From Pseudescherichia sp031987975 (GTDB lineage: Bacteria > Pseudomonadota > Gammaproteobacteria > Enterobacterales > Enterobacteriaceae), in NCBI RefSeq assembly GCF_031987975.1, contig NZ_DALZYX010000010.1, positions 1 to 64,000 of the forward strand: a stretch of DNA of 64,000 nucleotides, written 5' to 3'. Of the stretch, positions 45,369-55,106 are shown piece by piece. How positions within the stretch are numbered: position 1 is the first letter of the stretch; every line of letters begins with the position of its first letter. The notes under the pieces were generated by a model that was not told the DNA's origin, did not search any database, and saw nothing but the letters and a program-made list of their open reading frames with translations. Made by a program: the position numbers and the translations under genes.

Positions 45369-47002
45369 GCTCCCTCCTGCATCAGCTGACGGTACTTCAT
45401 GTGATCCAGGTACATCTCATGGAACACCTTGTACTTGCGGTCATAGTACTGCTTGATTTTGTTGGTCTGCGGCGTCACGGTCTTACCGATCCGGCTCATA
45501 GCTGACATCGCCTCCGGGAAGGTCTCAAAAACGCCCGCGGCAAGGGTGCCCATCATTGCGCCACCGAGTAGCATCGCTTCGCTCTCCTCCGGCAGCAGCA
45601 TTGCGCAGCCGGTGGCGTTAGCGTGCTCCTGCACGAAGATTGGGTTTTTGGTGCCGCCGCCGCTGGCCATAATGGTGTCGATGGTATAGCCAGTTTGGTT
45701 CATGGTCTCGATAATATGCCGGGTACCGAGGGCGATCGCCTGGATGGTCGCCAGGTATTGCAGAGCCATATCCTCCGGCGTACGGGAGAGTTTCAGGCCG
45801 CTAATGACGCCGGTTAAGGTCGGATTGGCCCGTGGCGAGCGGTTGCCGTGGAAGTAGGGCAGGATGTGGATATCGCGGGTCAGGAAAGCGATATTTTCCG
45901 GCTCACCGGCCATCTTGCGCAGCAGGGCATTAAGCACTTCATAGATGGTCTGCCCCTGGGTTTTCGCCTGCGCCAGCAGGGTTTCATAGCAGGGGTGGGA
46001 CTGAATGATATGGTCGATCAGCGCCCCGGTGGCCGATTGACCGCCTTCGTTAAGCCAGTAGTCCGGCAGCACCGCCGAGTAGTAGGGTCCCCAAACGCCG
46101 CCGATAAAGCGCGGCTGCTGAGAGATCGCCATATGGCCCGTCGAGGTACCACCAATCAGCGCGATGCGGCGATCGAAATCAGCGACTTCGCCAGAGACGC
46201 CGCTTGCCCCGAGGGTGCCGAGGGTGCCCGCATGGGCATCGATAATCGACACGCTCACCGCCGTGCCGGGGATCAGCCCCATCTCGCTGGCGGCGCGCTG
46301 GGTCAGGCCGTGACCGAGCGGTTCGCCCATGGTTTTGACGTAGCGGCCAATTTTCTCCGCGTCGTGCTCAAGGAGATCCTCCAGCCCAATCTGCCGGAAG
46401 TAGCTCCCATCCCACTTATCCTCGTGGCCCATGTAGGTCCATTTGCAGACGGTGGAGCAGAGCGAGCGCGTGTCGTCATCCGTGGCGCGCCAGGTGAGGA
46501 AGTCCGGCAGATCAAAATAGTAGCCCGCGTTCGCCCAGGTGTTCGGCATGTGCTGCTTCAGCCATAGCAGCTTCGGGGTCTGCATCTCCGGGGAGATGAT
46601 CCCACCGACGTAGTCCAGCACCCGGTGGTGCAGGGCGTTAATGCGGTCGGCCTGGGTAATCGCCCGGTGATCCATCCAGACGATAATGTTCTGCTCGCTG
46701 CGCCCCGAGGGGCTGATGGTCAGCGGCTTGCCCTCTTTATCCAGCACCACCAGCGAGCAGGTGGCGTCAAAGCCCAGCCCCTTAACCTGAATCGGATTGA
46801 TGTCCGCCTGGTTGACCGCATCGCGCACCGCATTGCACACCATCTGCCAGATATTGTCGGAGGACTGCTCAACGAAATCAGCCTGCGGACGATACATTTC
46901 AATGGCCCGGCTGGCCTGACTGACCATTCTGCCGTTAAGATCAAACACGCCCGCCCGGGCGCTCCCTGTCCCTACATCCACACCAATGAAGTAACTCGCC
47001 AT
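45365..47002 (-). CDS. FGGY-family pentulose kinase
   Basis: 545 residues, two actin-like ATPase halves. N-terminal FIGVDVGTGSARAGVFDLNG phosphate loop, then GLGFDATCSLVV, WMDHRA, a second-half IGGTSTGHMA and the adenosine motif ASGGGTKNPIFVQEHANATG. Length and motifs resemble the ribulokinase/FGGY (YDR109c-type) subgroup that acts on D-ribulose or similar ketopentoses. The substrate is inferred. It follows the permease gene by 17 bp. Confidence 0.87.
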   Translation of the reverse strand: MASYFIGVDVGTGSARAGVFDLNGRMVSQASRAIEMYRPQADFVEQSSDNIWQMVCNAVRDAVNQADINPIQVKGLGFDATCSLVVLDKEGKPLTISPSGRSEQNIIVWMDHRAITQADRINALHHRVLDYVGGIISPEMQTPKLLWLKQHMPNTWANAGYYFDLPDFLTWRATDDDTRSLCSTVCKWTYMGHEDKWDGSYFRQIGLEDLLEHDAEKIGRYVKTMGEPLGHGLTQRAASEMGLIPGTAVSVSIIDAHAGTLGTLGASGVSGEVADFDRRIALIGGTSTGHMAISQQPRFIGGVWGPYYSAVLPDYWLNEGGQSATGALIDHIIQSHPCYETLLAQAKTQGQTIYEVLNALLRKMAGEPENIAFLTRDIHILPYFHGNRSPRANPTLTGVISGLKLSRTPEDMALQYLATIQAIALGTRHIIETMNQTGYTIDTIMASGGGTKNPIFVQEHANATGCAMLLPEESEAMLLGGAMMGTLAAGVFETFPEAMSAMSRIGKTVTPQTNKIKQYYDRKYKVFHEMYLDHMKYRQLMQEGA

Positions 47003-47019
47003 AATTTGTTCTCCTGAAA

Positions 47020-47973
47020 TCAGGCTTTACGATTCTGTAATGCGATAAAGAGGATCAGCACCGCGCCCCACAGCGCCATCGTCAGATAGCTACTGATCCC
47101 CAGCAGGTTAAAGCCACTTTCCAGCATCTGTAGCACGATGAGGGCCAGCACCAGGCCGACGATGCGGCCAAATCCGCCGTCGGGGTTGATGCCGCCGAGC
47201 ACGGAGGCAAGAATGGTCACCAGCAGATAGGATTCACCGTAGCCGGCCTTCGCCGAGTTAAATTTTGCCATCATCAAAATGGCGGCGGCCCAGCCGAGCA
47301 GGGCGGAGATGACATACACCGCAATCTGCACGCGCACGGTATTCACGCCGCTGTAGCGCGTGGCCTGCTCGTTGGATCCAACCAGGTAGAGGCTGCGCCC
47401 GAGAGTGGTGTGCTCCAGCAGCACCCACAGCAGCACCGCCACGCCTAAAAAGAGCAGCAGCGCCACGGGGATGCCCACCACGGTGGCATTACCCAGGAAC
47501 TGGATCGCCGCAGGGAAGCCGGAGATCACTGTCCCGTTAGAGAGCAGAATATTGAGACCGGAGATCAGCGTCATGGTGCCGAGCGTGGCGAGGATAGGTG
47601 ATACCCCCACCCAGGCGATCAGCGCCCCGTTCAGCGTGCCGATCGCTACCGCGACCGCTGCCCCGGCCAGCAGGGCCAGCGCCAGAAACAGCGGACTGTC
47701 CGGATGGCTGACGATCACCGCCGCCATCACCAGCGAGCAGGCGTTGGCCCCGGCGATAATTGACAGGTTGATGCCGCCGGTAAGCATGGTGATGCCCATC
47801 CCCAGCGCCAGCATGCCAAGGATCGGCAGTTGGGAGCTGATGGACTGGAAGTTAGCGGCGCTGAAGAAGCGGCTGCCGAGCAGCGCCGAGAAGACCACGG
47901 CGACGACGATAATAATCACGCACTGCAGGCGGATGATGGCATCACCGGGTAGAAGTCGTGCGATGGCTTTCAT
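47020..47973 (-). CDS. Sugar ABC transporter permease (RbsC/LsrC-like), subunit 2
   Basis: 317 residues, very hydrophobic with 8-10 predicted membrane segments. Family hallmarks are GMLALGMGITMLTGGINLSI, GTLNGALIAWVGVSPILATLGTM and ILASVLGGINPDGGFGRIVG. ATG 47973 (MKAIARLLPGD) is preceded by GGGAG; the frame is open 11 codons upstream. One base separates it from the upstream permease gene; the two probably form a heterodimer. Confidence 0.9.
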   Translation of the reverse strand: MKAIARLLPGDAIIRLQCVIIIVVAVVFSALLGSRFFSAANFQSISSQLPILGMLALGMGITMLTGGINLSIIAGANACSLVMAAVIVSHPDSPLFLALALLAGAAVAVAIGTLNGALIAWVGVSPILATLGTMTLISGLNILLSNGTVISGFPAAIQFLGNATVVGIPVALLLFLGVAVLLWVLLEHTTLGRSLYLVGSNEQATRYSGVNTVRVQIAVYVISALLGWAAAILMMAKFNSAKAGYGESYLLVTILASVLGGINPDGGFGRIVGLVLALIVLQMLESGFNLLGISSYLTMALWGAVLILFIALQNRKA

Positions 47974-47974
47974 T

Positions 47975-48961
47975 TCAAAGCTCCCTTGCAAGTTTGCGTT
48001 TTTCATTCCAGGCCGTGGCGCTGATGCTGACCAGGATAATGATGCCGCTGAATACGGTGTGCCAGTAAGAGGAGACGCTCAGCAGCGTCAGGCCGTTCTG
48101 CAAAAAGGCCAGCAGGACGACCCCCAGCAGCGTGCCGGTTAAGGTTCCGCGTCCACCGCTCATGCTGGTGCCGCCCAGCACCACTGCCGCCAGCACCGTC
48201 AGCTCAAAGCCGAGCAGTGAGTTGGGGGCAACGGACTGGGTGATCTGCGCCTGCACCACGGCGGCGATCCCGGCAAGAATGCCCATATAGCCGTAGACGT
48301 AGAAGTGCAGCTTCACCAGATTTAGCCCCAGGCGTGAGGCCGCGTCGCGGTTGCCGCCCATGGCGTAGATCTGGCGGCCGAGGCGGGTAAAGTTCATCAG
48401 TACGGCGGTGAAGATAATGACCGCCGCCAGGCAGAGCAGGGGCAGGGTAAGACCGTAGTCATAGCCGTCGGCGGCGGTGAACGACAGCCAGTTGATGCCG
48501 TTCATGAACCAGTCCGGGAAGCCGTACAGCCAGGTGCCTTTGGTTGCGTATACCAGCAGGCCATAGTAGACGTTGAGCGTGGCGATGGTGATGATGATCG
48601 CCGGAACCCGCAGCCAGTAGACCAGGAACCCATTGATCAGCCCGAGCAGCAGCCCGACGACCATAGCCAGCACCAGCGCCAGGGCAAAGTTGCCGCCGTA
48701 GGCAATGACCCAGCTTGCCATGGCATACTGGGCAATGGCGGTCATGGCCGGGAATGAAATATCGATCCCACCGGAGATCAGCACTACGAACAGGCCGCAG
48801 GCGAGGATCCCGAGAATGGCGTAGCTGGTGGCGACGTCCGTCAGGTTGCCCAGCGAGAAAAACTCGTCGGTGCTGACGCTCAGCCCGACCGCCAGCGCTA
48901 CGACCAGCAGTCCAAGCCAGAACTCATGTTGCCCGATCAGGCGGGAAAGTCTGTTATTCAT
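47975..48961 (-). CDS. Sugar ABC transporter permease (RbsC/LsrD-like), subunit 1
   Basis: 328 residues, polytopic. ILACGLFVVLISGGIDISFPAM and VLAAVVLGGTSMSGGRGTLTGTLLGVVLLAFLQNGL are the conserved membrane-permease motifs. It overlaps the ATPase gene by 8 bp. Confidence 0.9.
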   Translation of the reverse strand: MNNRLSRLIGQHEFWLGLLVVALAVGLSVSTDEFFSLGNLTDVATSYAILGILACGLFVVLISGGIDISFPAMTAIAQYAMASWVIAYGGNFALALVLAMVVGLLLGLINGFLVYWLRVPAIIITIATLNVYYGLLVYATKGTWLYGFPDWFMNGINWLSFTAADGYDYGLTLPLLCLAAVIIFTAVLMNFTRLGRQIYAMGGNRDAASRLGLNLVKLHFYVYGYMGILAGIAAVVQAQITQSVAPNSLLGFELTVLAAVVLGGTSMSGGRGTLTGTLLGVVLLAFLQNGLTLLSVSSYWHTVFSGIIILVSISATAWNEKRKLAREL

Positions 48962-50462
48962 GGATCACCTCGACCACTTCAGCAATCTCCTGTTCAGTAC
49001 AGCGATGTGGATTAAACTCCGCGACCAGCTTGCCGCGACGCATGACCAGCACGCGGTGACTGTTATAATAGGCTTCCGGGATCTCATCGCAGATCATCAG
49101 CACCGCCATCCCCTGTTCCGCCAGATCGCGGGCGATCTGGTAGATCCCCTCTTTATTAGCGATATCCACCCCGACGGTGGGCGAGTCGAGAATAAGGATG
49201 CGCGGATCGGTCGCCACCCATTTCGCGATAGCGATCCGCTGGGCGTTCCCGCCGGAGAGGGTTTTCACCGGCAGGTGCGGATCGGAGACTTTAATATTCA
49301 GGTTGCGGATCAGATCGGCCACCAGTTTTTTCGCCTTGCCGTGATCCAGCATGCCGCTACGGGTATGCAGCTTGTCGTACACCGTGACGATGGTGTTGTC
49401 GTAGATCGACTGCTCCATGATCAATCCCTGGGTTAGGCGATCCTCTGAGACGTAGCCGATCCCGTGCTTAATGGCGTCATGGTTATTGCGCAGGGTGACC
49501 GGCTTGCCGTTAATGCGCATCTCCCCGCTCTCCGGGTGGGTCATGCCAAACAGGCTCAGGCACAGCTCGGTACGCCCGGCACCCAGCAGACCGACGATAG
49601 AGACAATCTCGCCGCTGCGCAGCGACAGGTTGATGTTCTGGTATTTTCCCCGGCGGCTTAAGTTGCGCAGCTCCAGCATCGGCTCCTGATCGGCGGAGGG
49701 TTTTTCCGGCAGCGGACTGTAGTGGAAGCGCTGGCCGGTCATCAGGAACGCCAGCTCATGGCTGTCGAGCTGGCTTGCCGGGTAGGTACCCACCAGCTTG
49801 CCGTCACGCATGACGCTGATGCGATCCGCCACCTCCATCACTTCATCGAGACGGTGGCTAACGAATACCACGCAGATGCCAGCGGCTTTCAGTTCGTTGA
49901 CCACTCGCAGCAGGCCGTTAACCTCCTGGCGGGTGAGGGAGGCGGTTGGCTCATCCATAATCACCAGCCGGGCGTCTGCGGCGATAGCACGACAAATCGC
50001 CACCAGTTGGCGGTCGGCAATGGAGAGTTTTTCTACTTTTTTGTCTGGGTCGATGCTTACGCCGATACGCTGCATCGCGGCCAGCGCCTGCTTGCGCATT
50101 GCGCCGCGCCGGACCCAGATATCACCCCCAGGCAGATAGCGGTTAACGGCGATGTTTTCCGCCACGCTGAAGTTGGGAAACAGGGAGAGATCCTGGTAGA
50201 TCACCTGAATGCCATAGTGGGAAGAGAGCTGTGGGGTCAGGTGATGGAACAGCTTGCCGTCGAGCTGGATCTGCGCCCCTTTTTCCGGATGATAGACGCC
50301 GGAGATCACTTTAATAATGGTGCTTTTACCGCAGCCGTTCTGCCCGGCCAGACAGTGAACTTCGCCTTTTTTTAGCGTCAGGTTCACGTTATCCAGCGCC
50401 AGCACGCCCGGGAATTGCTTGCTGATATTCTCAAGAGTGATAAATGCGGTGGTGTCGGCCAT
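48954..50462 (-). CDS. Sugar ABC transporter ATP-binding protein (RbsA-like)
   Basis: 502 residues with two fused nucleotide-binding domains. The first has Walker A GQNGCGKS and signature-type KLSIADRQLVAICRA. The second has a degenerate GLLGAGRTEL loop and a TLSGGNAQRIAIAKWVATDPRILILDSPTVGVDI signature, as usual for RbsA/LsrA-type proteins. ATG 50462 is chosen by the AGGGG spacing; a TTG two codons upstream is the alternative. Confidence 0.92.
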   Translation of the reverse strand: MADTTAFITLENISKQFPGVLALDNVNLTLKKGEVHCLAGQNGCGKSTIIKVISGVYHPEKGAQIQLDGKLFHHLTPQLSSHYGIQVIYQDLSLFPNFSVAENIAVNRYLPGGDIWVRRGAMRKQALAAMQRIGVSIDPDKKVEKLSIADRQLVAICRAIAADARLVIMDEPTASLTRQEVNGLLRVVNELKAAGICVVFVSHRLDEVMEVADRISVMRDGKLVGTYPASQLDSHELAFLMTGQRFHYSPLPEKPSADQEPMLELRNLSRRGKYQNINLSLRSGEIVSIVGLLGAGRTELCLSLFGMTHPESGEMRINGKPVTLRNNHDAIKHGIGYVSEDRLTQGLIMEQSIYDNTIVTVYDKLHTRSGMLDHGKAKKLVADLIRNLNIKVSDPHLPVKTLSGGNAQRIAIAKWVATDPRILILDSPTVGVDIANKEGIYQIARDLAEQGMAVLMICDEIPEAYYNSHRVLVMRRGKLVAEFNPHRCTEQEIAEVVEVIHE

Positions 50463-50478
50463 GGACAATACCCCTGCG

Positions 50479-50535
50479 AGCGCCCGTTCGGGCGCTTAAG
50501 TCATTCTGTACGAGTGTGCCGGCCAGACGGCCGGC
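50479..50535 (-). repeat. Two GC-rich hairpins between binding-protein and ATPase genes
   Basis: AGCGCCC-GTTC-GGGCGCT (50479-50496) and GCCGGCC-AGAC-GGCCGGC (50518-50535), both perfect. Placed after a binding-protein gene they probably stabilise its mRNA or limit readthrough, so that the binding protein is made in excess. Confidence 0.6.
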
Positions 50536-50565
50536 GTTGAGGTTCCCTGGTGTAGGCGGAGAGCC

Positions 50566-51549
50566 TTAGAAACCGAGCGACTGTGCGTTATCTTTGGTGA
50601 CTTCGAGGATCTTATTAAAGCGGATCACTTTCTTCTCCATGTCGACGTCGGCTTTCCCTAAACCGTCAATGGTCAGATCGGACGTCACTTCTTTACCCTT
50701 CAGCAGCTGGTCGGCAACGGTCACCAGCGCATAGCCCGCATCTTTTGGATCCCACAGCAGCGCTTTTTTGATATCGCCGCGCATCAGGTAAGGTGCCGCC
50801 TGGGCTGGCATGGCAATACCCACCACGGCCACTTTCTCTTTCGCCCGTTTCTTCTGCACCGCCTGGCCAGCACCGATAGGGCCGAGGGAGCCAAAGCCGA
50901 TCACCCCTTTCATTTGCGGATAGGTTTTCATCAGGTCCAGCGTCGTGGAGTAGGACTTATCGATGCTCTCCGCCACCGGCAGGCGCGACGTTACCTCAAA
51001 CATGTCCGGGTATTTCTCTTTCTGGTATTTAATGGCGTAATCGGCCCAGGCGTTGTGCAGCGGCACCGTCAGGGAACCGACGTAGATGGCATACCCACCT
51101 TTGCCGCCCATATCTTTCGCCAGCTCGTCAACGTTAGCCTGGGCGTACTTCTCGCTGTCAATGGTTTCGATATCCCACTGGCCGATCTGCTGATCCGGCG
51201 ACTCATGGGTCAGCACCACGATGCCCTTATCGCGCGCTTTTTTCAGTACCGGCTCCAGCACTTTAGCGTCGTTCGGCACCACGATGATGGCGTTAACGTT
51301 TTTGGCGATCAGATCCTCAATCACCTTCACCTGCTGAGCCGGGTCCGGCGTAGAGGGACCGGTCTGATAGGCGTTGACGTCGAGCTTTTTCGCTGCCTCG
51401 TTGACGCCGGTTTCCATACGGTTAAACCACGGAATGCCGGTCACCTTAGCGACCACGGCAATTTCATATTTCTCCGCTGCAACCGAGGTACCGGACACCA
51501 TGCATGCAGAAACCAGAGCTGCGCTGAGTAATGCGAGTTTGAATTTCAT
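50566..51549 (-). CDS. Periplasmic sugar-binding protein (LsrB/RhaS-like)
   Basis: 327 residues, first gene of the operon. Signal peptide MKFKLALLSAALVSACMVSGTSVAA; a VSAC within it could also be a lipobox. The mature protein is a Peripla_BP_4 type I binding protein (YEIAVVAKVTGIPWFNRMETGVNEAAKKLDV, NVNAIIVVPNDAKVLEPVLKKARDKGIVVLTHESP). It resembles LsrB and rhamnose-binding proteins; with a pentulose kinase in the operon, a pentose, pentulose or derivative is the likely ligand (inference). Confidence 0.9.
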   Translation of the reverse strand: MKFKLALLSAALVSACMVSGTSVAAEKYEIAVVAKVTGIPWFNRMETGVNEAAKKLDVNAYQTGPSTPDPAQQVKVIEDLIAKNVNAIIVVPNDAKVLEPVLKKARDKGIVVLTHESPDQQIGQWDIETIDSEKYAQANVDELAKDMGGKGGYAIYVGSLTVPLHNAWADYAIKYQKEKYPDMFEVTSRLPVAESIDKSYSTTLDLMKTYPQMKGVIGFGSLGPIGAGQAVQKKRAKEKVAVVGIAMPAQAAPYLMRGDIKKALLWDPKDAGYALVTVADQLLKGKEVTSDLTIDGLGKADVDMEKKVIRFNKILEVTKDNAQSLGF

Positions 51550-51926
51550 AGTTATACCTTTTGTAGGGACCGAGGCATGTCACGGAGAGAAGATTAGCAA
51601 TGAAGGGAAGGGGAAACGTATCGCAAAATTTTTAAATGTGACCAGTGCCCATTAATGTAAATTTATGGATAAATTTAGGTTAACATTAAGTTAAATATCA
51701 ATAATGTCATTATGTTATAAAAGGCTATTTATGTTAAAAATTGATTATTTTATAACTAAAACTTAACAATTTATTATCATTTGGCTTATGTAAGGCCTGG
51801 GTTTTCGCTGTTTTAGCCCCTTTTATAGCTCATCAAGTTGCAGATATGTGAGCTGAACCGTGACAAGCAAATTGCAGCGGTCCGTTTTTAACGCCAGACT
51901 AACGCCGTCCAAAACGGGAGGGATTC
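51550..51926. other. AT-rich divergent regulatory gap, no gene seen
   Basis: 377 bp between the sugar operon and hcaT, strongly AT-rich (about 51640-51790). TTAAC/GTTAA repeats such as GGTTAACATTAAGTTAA are present but I could not define an operator. No local regulator gene for the sugar operon is present in the window. Confidence 0.5.
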
Positions 51927-53066
51927 ATGGTTTTGCATTCAACGCGCTGGCTGGCGCTGAGCTACTTTACTTACTTTTTCAGCTACGGCATCTTTTTACC
52001 TTTCTGGAGCGTCTGGCTCAAGGGCACTGGCCTGACGCCGGAGACTATTGGCCTGCTGCTGGGGGCCGGGCTGGTGGCGCGCTTTCTCGGCAGCCTGACC
52101 ATTGCTCCTCGCGTCACCGATCCCTCCCGGCTGGTGTTCGCCCTGCGCGTGCTGGCTCTGCTGACGCTGCTGTTTGCCCTGGCCTTCTGGGCCGGAAACC
52201 ATGTTGGCTGGCTGATGGCGATCATCATCGGTTTTAACCTCTTCTTCTCACCGCTGGTGCCGCTTACCGACGCCCTGGCTAACACCTGGCAAAAGCAGAT
52301 TGTGATGGACTATGGCCGGGTGCGCCTGTGGGGATCGGTGGCGTTTGTTATTGGCTCGGCGCTCACCGGCAAGCTGGTCAGCCTCTTCGACTACCGGGCG
52401 ATCCTGGCGATGCTCACCCTGGGAACGATCTCCATGCTGCTCGGGATGCTGCTACGCCCCTCGGTGATGCCTCTCGGCGAGAGCCGGGTGCAGGCCGCTG
52501 CTGGCTGGCCCGCGTGGCGCAGCCTGATCCGCCAGAACGGACGCTTTCTTGCCTGCGTCTCGCTGTTGCAGGGGGCGCACGCCGCCTATTACGGCTTTAG
52601 CGCTATCTACTGGCAGGAAGCAGGCTACTCTGCCTCAACGGTGGGCTACCTCTGGTCGCTGGGGGTGGTGGCAGAGGTGATTATTTTTGCCCTCAGCAAT
52701 CGTCTGTTCCGCCGCTGGAGCGCCCGCGATCTGCTCCTGCTCTCGGCGGCGTGCGGCGTGATACGCTGGGCGTTGATGGGCTGGACCACGGCGCTGCCGT
52801 GGCTACTGCTAGTGCAGGTGCTGCACTGCGGAACCTTCACCGTCTGTCATCTGGCGGCGATGCGCTACATTGCAGCCCGCCAGGGAGGCGAGGTGATCCG
52901 CCTGCAGGCCGTCTACTCGGCAGTAGCGATGGGCGGCAGCATCGCGGTAATGACCATCTTTGCCGGCTTCCTGTTCCAGCATCTGCATCAGGGCGTATTC
53001 TGGGTCATGGCGCTGGTCGCGCTGCCTGCCATGTTCATCCGGCCCGGCGTCAGCGCCCGGGCCTAA
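51927..53066 (+). CDS. hcaT: MFS transporter HcaT (3-phenylpropionate permease family)
   Basis: 379 residues, equal to E. coli HcaT, about 12 membrane segments of the NHS/LacY-like MFS group (SYFTYFFSYGIFLPFWSVWLKGTGLTPETIGLLLGAGLVARFLGS). In E. coli it is next to the hca 3-phenylpropionate operon. That operon is not adjacent here, so its substrate in this organism is open. GGGAGGG precedes ATG. Its stop overlaps csiE by 4 bp (CTAA). Confidence 0.92.
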   Translation: MVLHSTRWLALSYFTYFFSYGIFLPFWSVWLKGTGLTPETIGLLLGAGLVARFLGSLTIAPRVTDPSRLVFALRVLALLTLLFALAFWAGNHVGWLMAIIIGFNLFFSPLVPLTDALANTWQKQIVMDYGRVRLWGSVAFVIGSALTGKLVSLFDYRAILAMLTLGTISMLLGMLLRPSVMPLGESRVQAAAGWPAWRSLIRQNGRFLACVSLLQGAHAAYYGFSAIYWQEAGYSASTVGYLWSLGVVAEVIIFALSNRLFRRWSARDLLLLSAACGVIRWALMGWTTALPWLLLVQVLHCGTFTVCHLAAMRYIAARQGGEVIRLQAVYSAVAMGGSIAVMTIFAGFLFQHLHQGVFWVMALVALPAMFIRPGVSARA

Positions 53067-54340
53067 GACTCCAGCATGTCGCGAATGTGTCGCTGCTGCT
53101 GCTCGCTTAGGGTAATCACCGCATGGATTAGCGGAGCGGAGAAGAGCGGCAGCGGCGTCGCGTAAGGGGTTACAATCAGTGCCGCCTCACGTGGTGCACC
53201 CTTCTGCTGAAAGGTAGCGAGAGGCAGATGCTTGATATTCAGCGGCAGCAGCGTCAGCTCGCGCAGCTGCTCTTCAATGGCCCGCTCCCGCTCGGGAGCG
53301 TGATCGGTCAGCAGGACGACCTGTTTCTCATGAAGATCGCTCTCCTGCATTAGCCACGCACCAAAGATCACCGCTACCAGCCCCGCCTCCTCATGGGTAA
53401 AGCAGAGTTTGTACTCCTCTTCAAGACAGGTCAGCGCCTCGCGAGTGGTACGCATCAGCCGGGGGTAGAGTAGGGTAATCTCCTCCGGCAGGCTATTATC
53501 GATCCCGATACCGAACAGGCTGCGGTTCAGCGCTTGAGCCAGGTGGATATAGAGCTGATCGGTCAGCCCCTGCTCATCGCTAAAGTCCATCCCGGAGAGG
53601 GTGCGAAAGCGCTCGATGGTCCGGCGGATGGACTCGCGCAGACGGGTATCCTGCTGGTGGCTGTCACGGATAGGATCCGGCGTGTGCAGCAGCATAAATA
53701 GCACCGTCAGGAAGAGGTGCTCGCTGACGTGCGGGACCGGAACCACCCGGCGCTGCCAGTGGCGAATAATCTCCTGGGCAACAAGATGCTCTGCCCGCGC
53801 CTCGGCCCAGGCCTGCTGCAGGGGGGCAAACGCGGGCGTAAAGCCAAGCTGGTGCGCAAGCAGACAATATTGTAAATAGAGACGAAGAAATTGAATGTCC
53901 CGCTGCTCAAACTGCCGCTGAAGGCGACGGGAGCAGAGATTAATCAGGGCGTGCAGGTTAGTATCGTCATACAATGTTCTGGCGATACCTTGCTGCTTCA
54001 GCGCGCTCTTAAGCGCTGGGGTAAAGTGAGCGCTAACAAAATTTGGGCAGAGACGGATGGCGCGCTTAAGCCAGTGGAGGAGACAGAGACGCTGGTCGAG
54101 CGCCGTCCCCTCGATGCGGTAGCTGCCGTCCTGCTGCGCGGCAATGCTCAGCCGATGGTAGCGCTGGATCTCATAACCCGTGTCGGCAATATCTTGCCGG
54201 GTGACTGTGCCGTCCACGTTGTTCAGCTTGCCGAGCATATCTGGTGTCACCGTTTGTCCCGGCAGGGCGAGCATTAGGAGTACATGACAGCGGCGTTGTG
54301 AACTGGAGAGCACAGATGGCGGTATCGTTACGGTTGTCAT
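53063..54340 (-). CDS. csiE: Stationary-phase inducible protein CsiE
   Basis: 425 residues, E. coli 426. An N-terminal DeoR/Mga-like region and PRD-type segments (LCLLHWLKRAIRLCPNF..., DQLYIHLAQALNRSLFGIGIDNSLPEEITLLYPRLMRTTREAL) suggest a PRD-containing regulator. Cellular role not established. Convergent with hcaT. Confidence 0.9.
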   Translation of the reverse strand: MTTVTIPPSVLSSSQRRCHVLLMLALPGQTVTPDMLGKLNNVDGTVTRQDIADTGYEIQRYHRLSIAAQQDGSYRIEGTALDQRLCLLHWLKRAIRLCPNFVSAHFTPALKSALKQQGIARTLYDDTNLHALINLCSRRLQRQFEQRDIQFLRLYLQYCLLAHQLGFTPAFAPLQQAWAEARAEHLVAQEIIRHWQRRVVPVPHVSEHLFLTVLFMLLHTPDPIRDSHQQDTRLRESIRRTIERFRTLSGMDFSDEQGLTDQLYIHLAQALNRSLFGIGIDNSLPEEITLLYPRLMRTTREALTCLEEEYKLCFTHEEAGLVAVIFGAWLMQESDLHEKQVVLLTDHAPERERAIEEQLRELTLLPLNIKHLPLATFQQKGAPREAALIVTPYATPLPLFSAPLIHAVITLSEQQQRHIRDMLES

Positions 54341-54393
54341 CTGCTGGATTCCAGTTAGGGGTTTCGATAAGAATAGCTAAAGGATACGGCGGC

Positions 54394-54416
54394 GAAAGCC
54401 CCACTGGCGGGCTTTC
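54394..54416 (+). other. Leader hairpin before the DUF1007/Ni-Co permease genes
   Basis: GAAAGCCC - CACTGGC - GGGCTTTC, perfect 8-bp stem within the 124-bp leader. No T-run follows directly. Function unassigned. Confidence 0.4.
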
Positions 54417-54464
54417 CCTCAGGAATGCCGGGGGGCGTCACAGAATTTTTCTCGTAAGGAACAC

Positions 54465-55106
54465 ATGCAAACAGTCAAACAGTACGCTGGTGCGCTGGTT
54501 TTCGCGTTTTTATCGCTCCCCGCGCTGGCCCATCCCCACAGCTTTATTCGTCTGCAAACCGAGCCGGTAGTGAAGGGTGATCAGCTGGTGGCACTCAACA
54601 TGCGCTGGACGATGGATGAGATCACCTCAGCCGATCTGCTCTACGACGCCGGTGACGCAAAACCGGAGTCGCCGGTGTGGAAAAAGCTGGCGGCGGAGGT
54701 GATGGCCAACGTGCTGGGGCAGCACTACTTTACCGAGGTCTGGCATAACGGCCAGCGGGTAAAGTTTCTGAACCGGCCAACCCACTACGGCATGTCCCGG
54801 GTCGATCACCAGGCGGTGTTGTCCTTTACTTTACCGCTGGCCGCGCCACAGCCGCTGGCCGGACAGCGCTACACCTTCTCCACCTTCGATCCCACCTACT
54901 ATGTCGATATGACTTATCAGGATAAGAGTGACGTTATGCTGTCCGCTGACCTGCAAAAAAGGTGTCAAACTACCGTGCATACGCCAACGCCGGGAGACGA
55001 AACCTTAGCCTTTGCCCAGTCGCTGGATAAAGAGGACGCACCGCCGGAGGATATGGAGCTGGGCAAGCAGTTTGCTCAAACCGTAACCCTGGAGTGTAAA
55101 GAGTGA
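54465..55106 (+). CDS. DUF1007 family protein
   Basis: 213 residues with a signal peptide (MQTVKQYAGALVFAFLSLPALA) and mature start HPHSFIRLQTEPVV, the His-rich N-terminus typical of DUF1007. These periplasmic proteins are commonly encoded beside NicO/RcnA-type permeases and may hand metal to them; that role is inferred. Its TGA overlaps the ATG of the permease gene. Confidence 0.87.
   Translation: MQTVKQYAGALVFAFLSLPALAHPHSFIRLQTEPVVKGDQLVALNMRWTMDEITSADLLYDAGDAKPESPVWKKLAAEVMANVLGQHYFTEVWHNGQRVKFLNRPTHYGMSRVDHQAVLSFTLPLAAPQPLAGQRYTFSTFDPTYYVDMTYQDKSDVMLSADLQKRCQTTVHTPTPGDETLAFAQSLDKEDAPPEDMELGKQFAQTVTLECKE

Noticed and set aside
54341..54464. Possible cobalamin or NiCo riboswitch before the Ni/Co permease
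   Set aside because: CCACTGG and CAGGAATGCC vaguely recall cobalamin riboswitch boxes, but the leader is too short and other conserved elements are absent.
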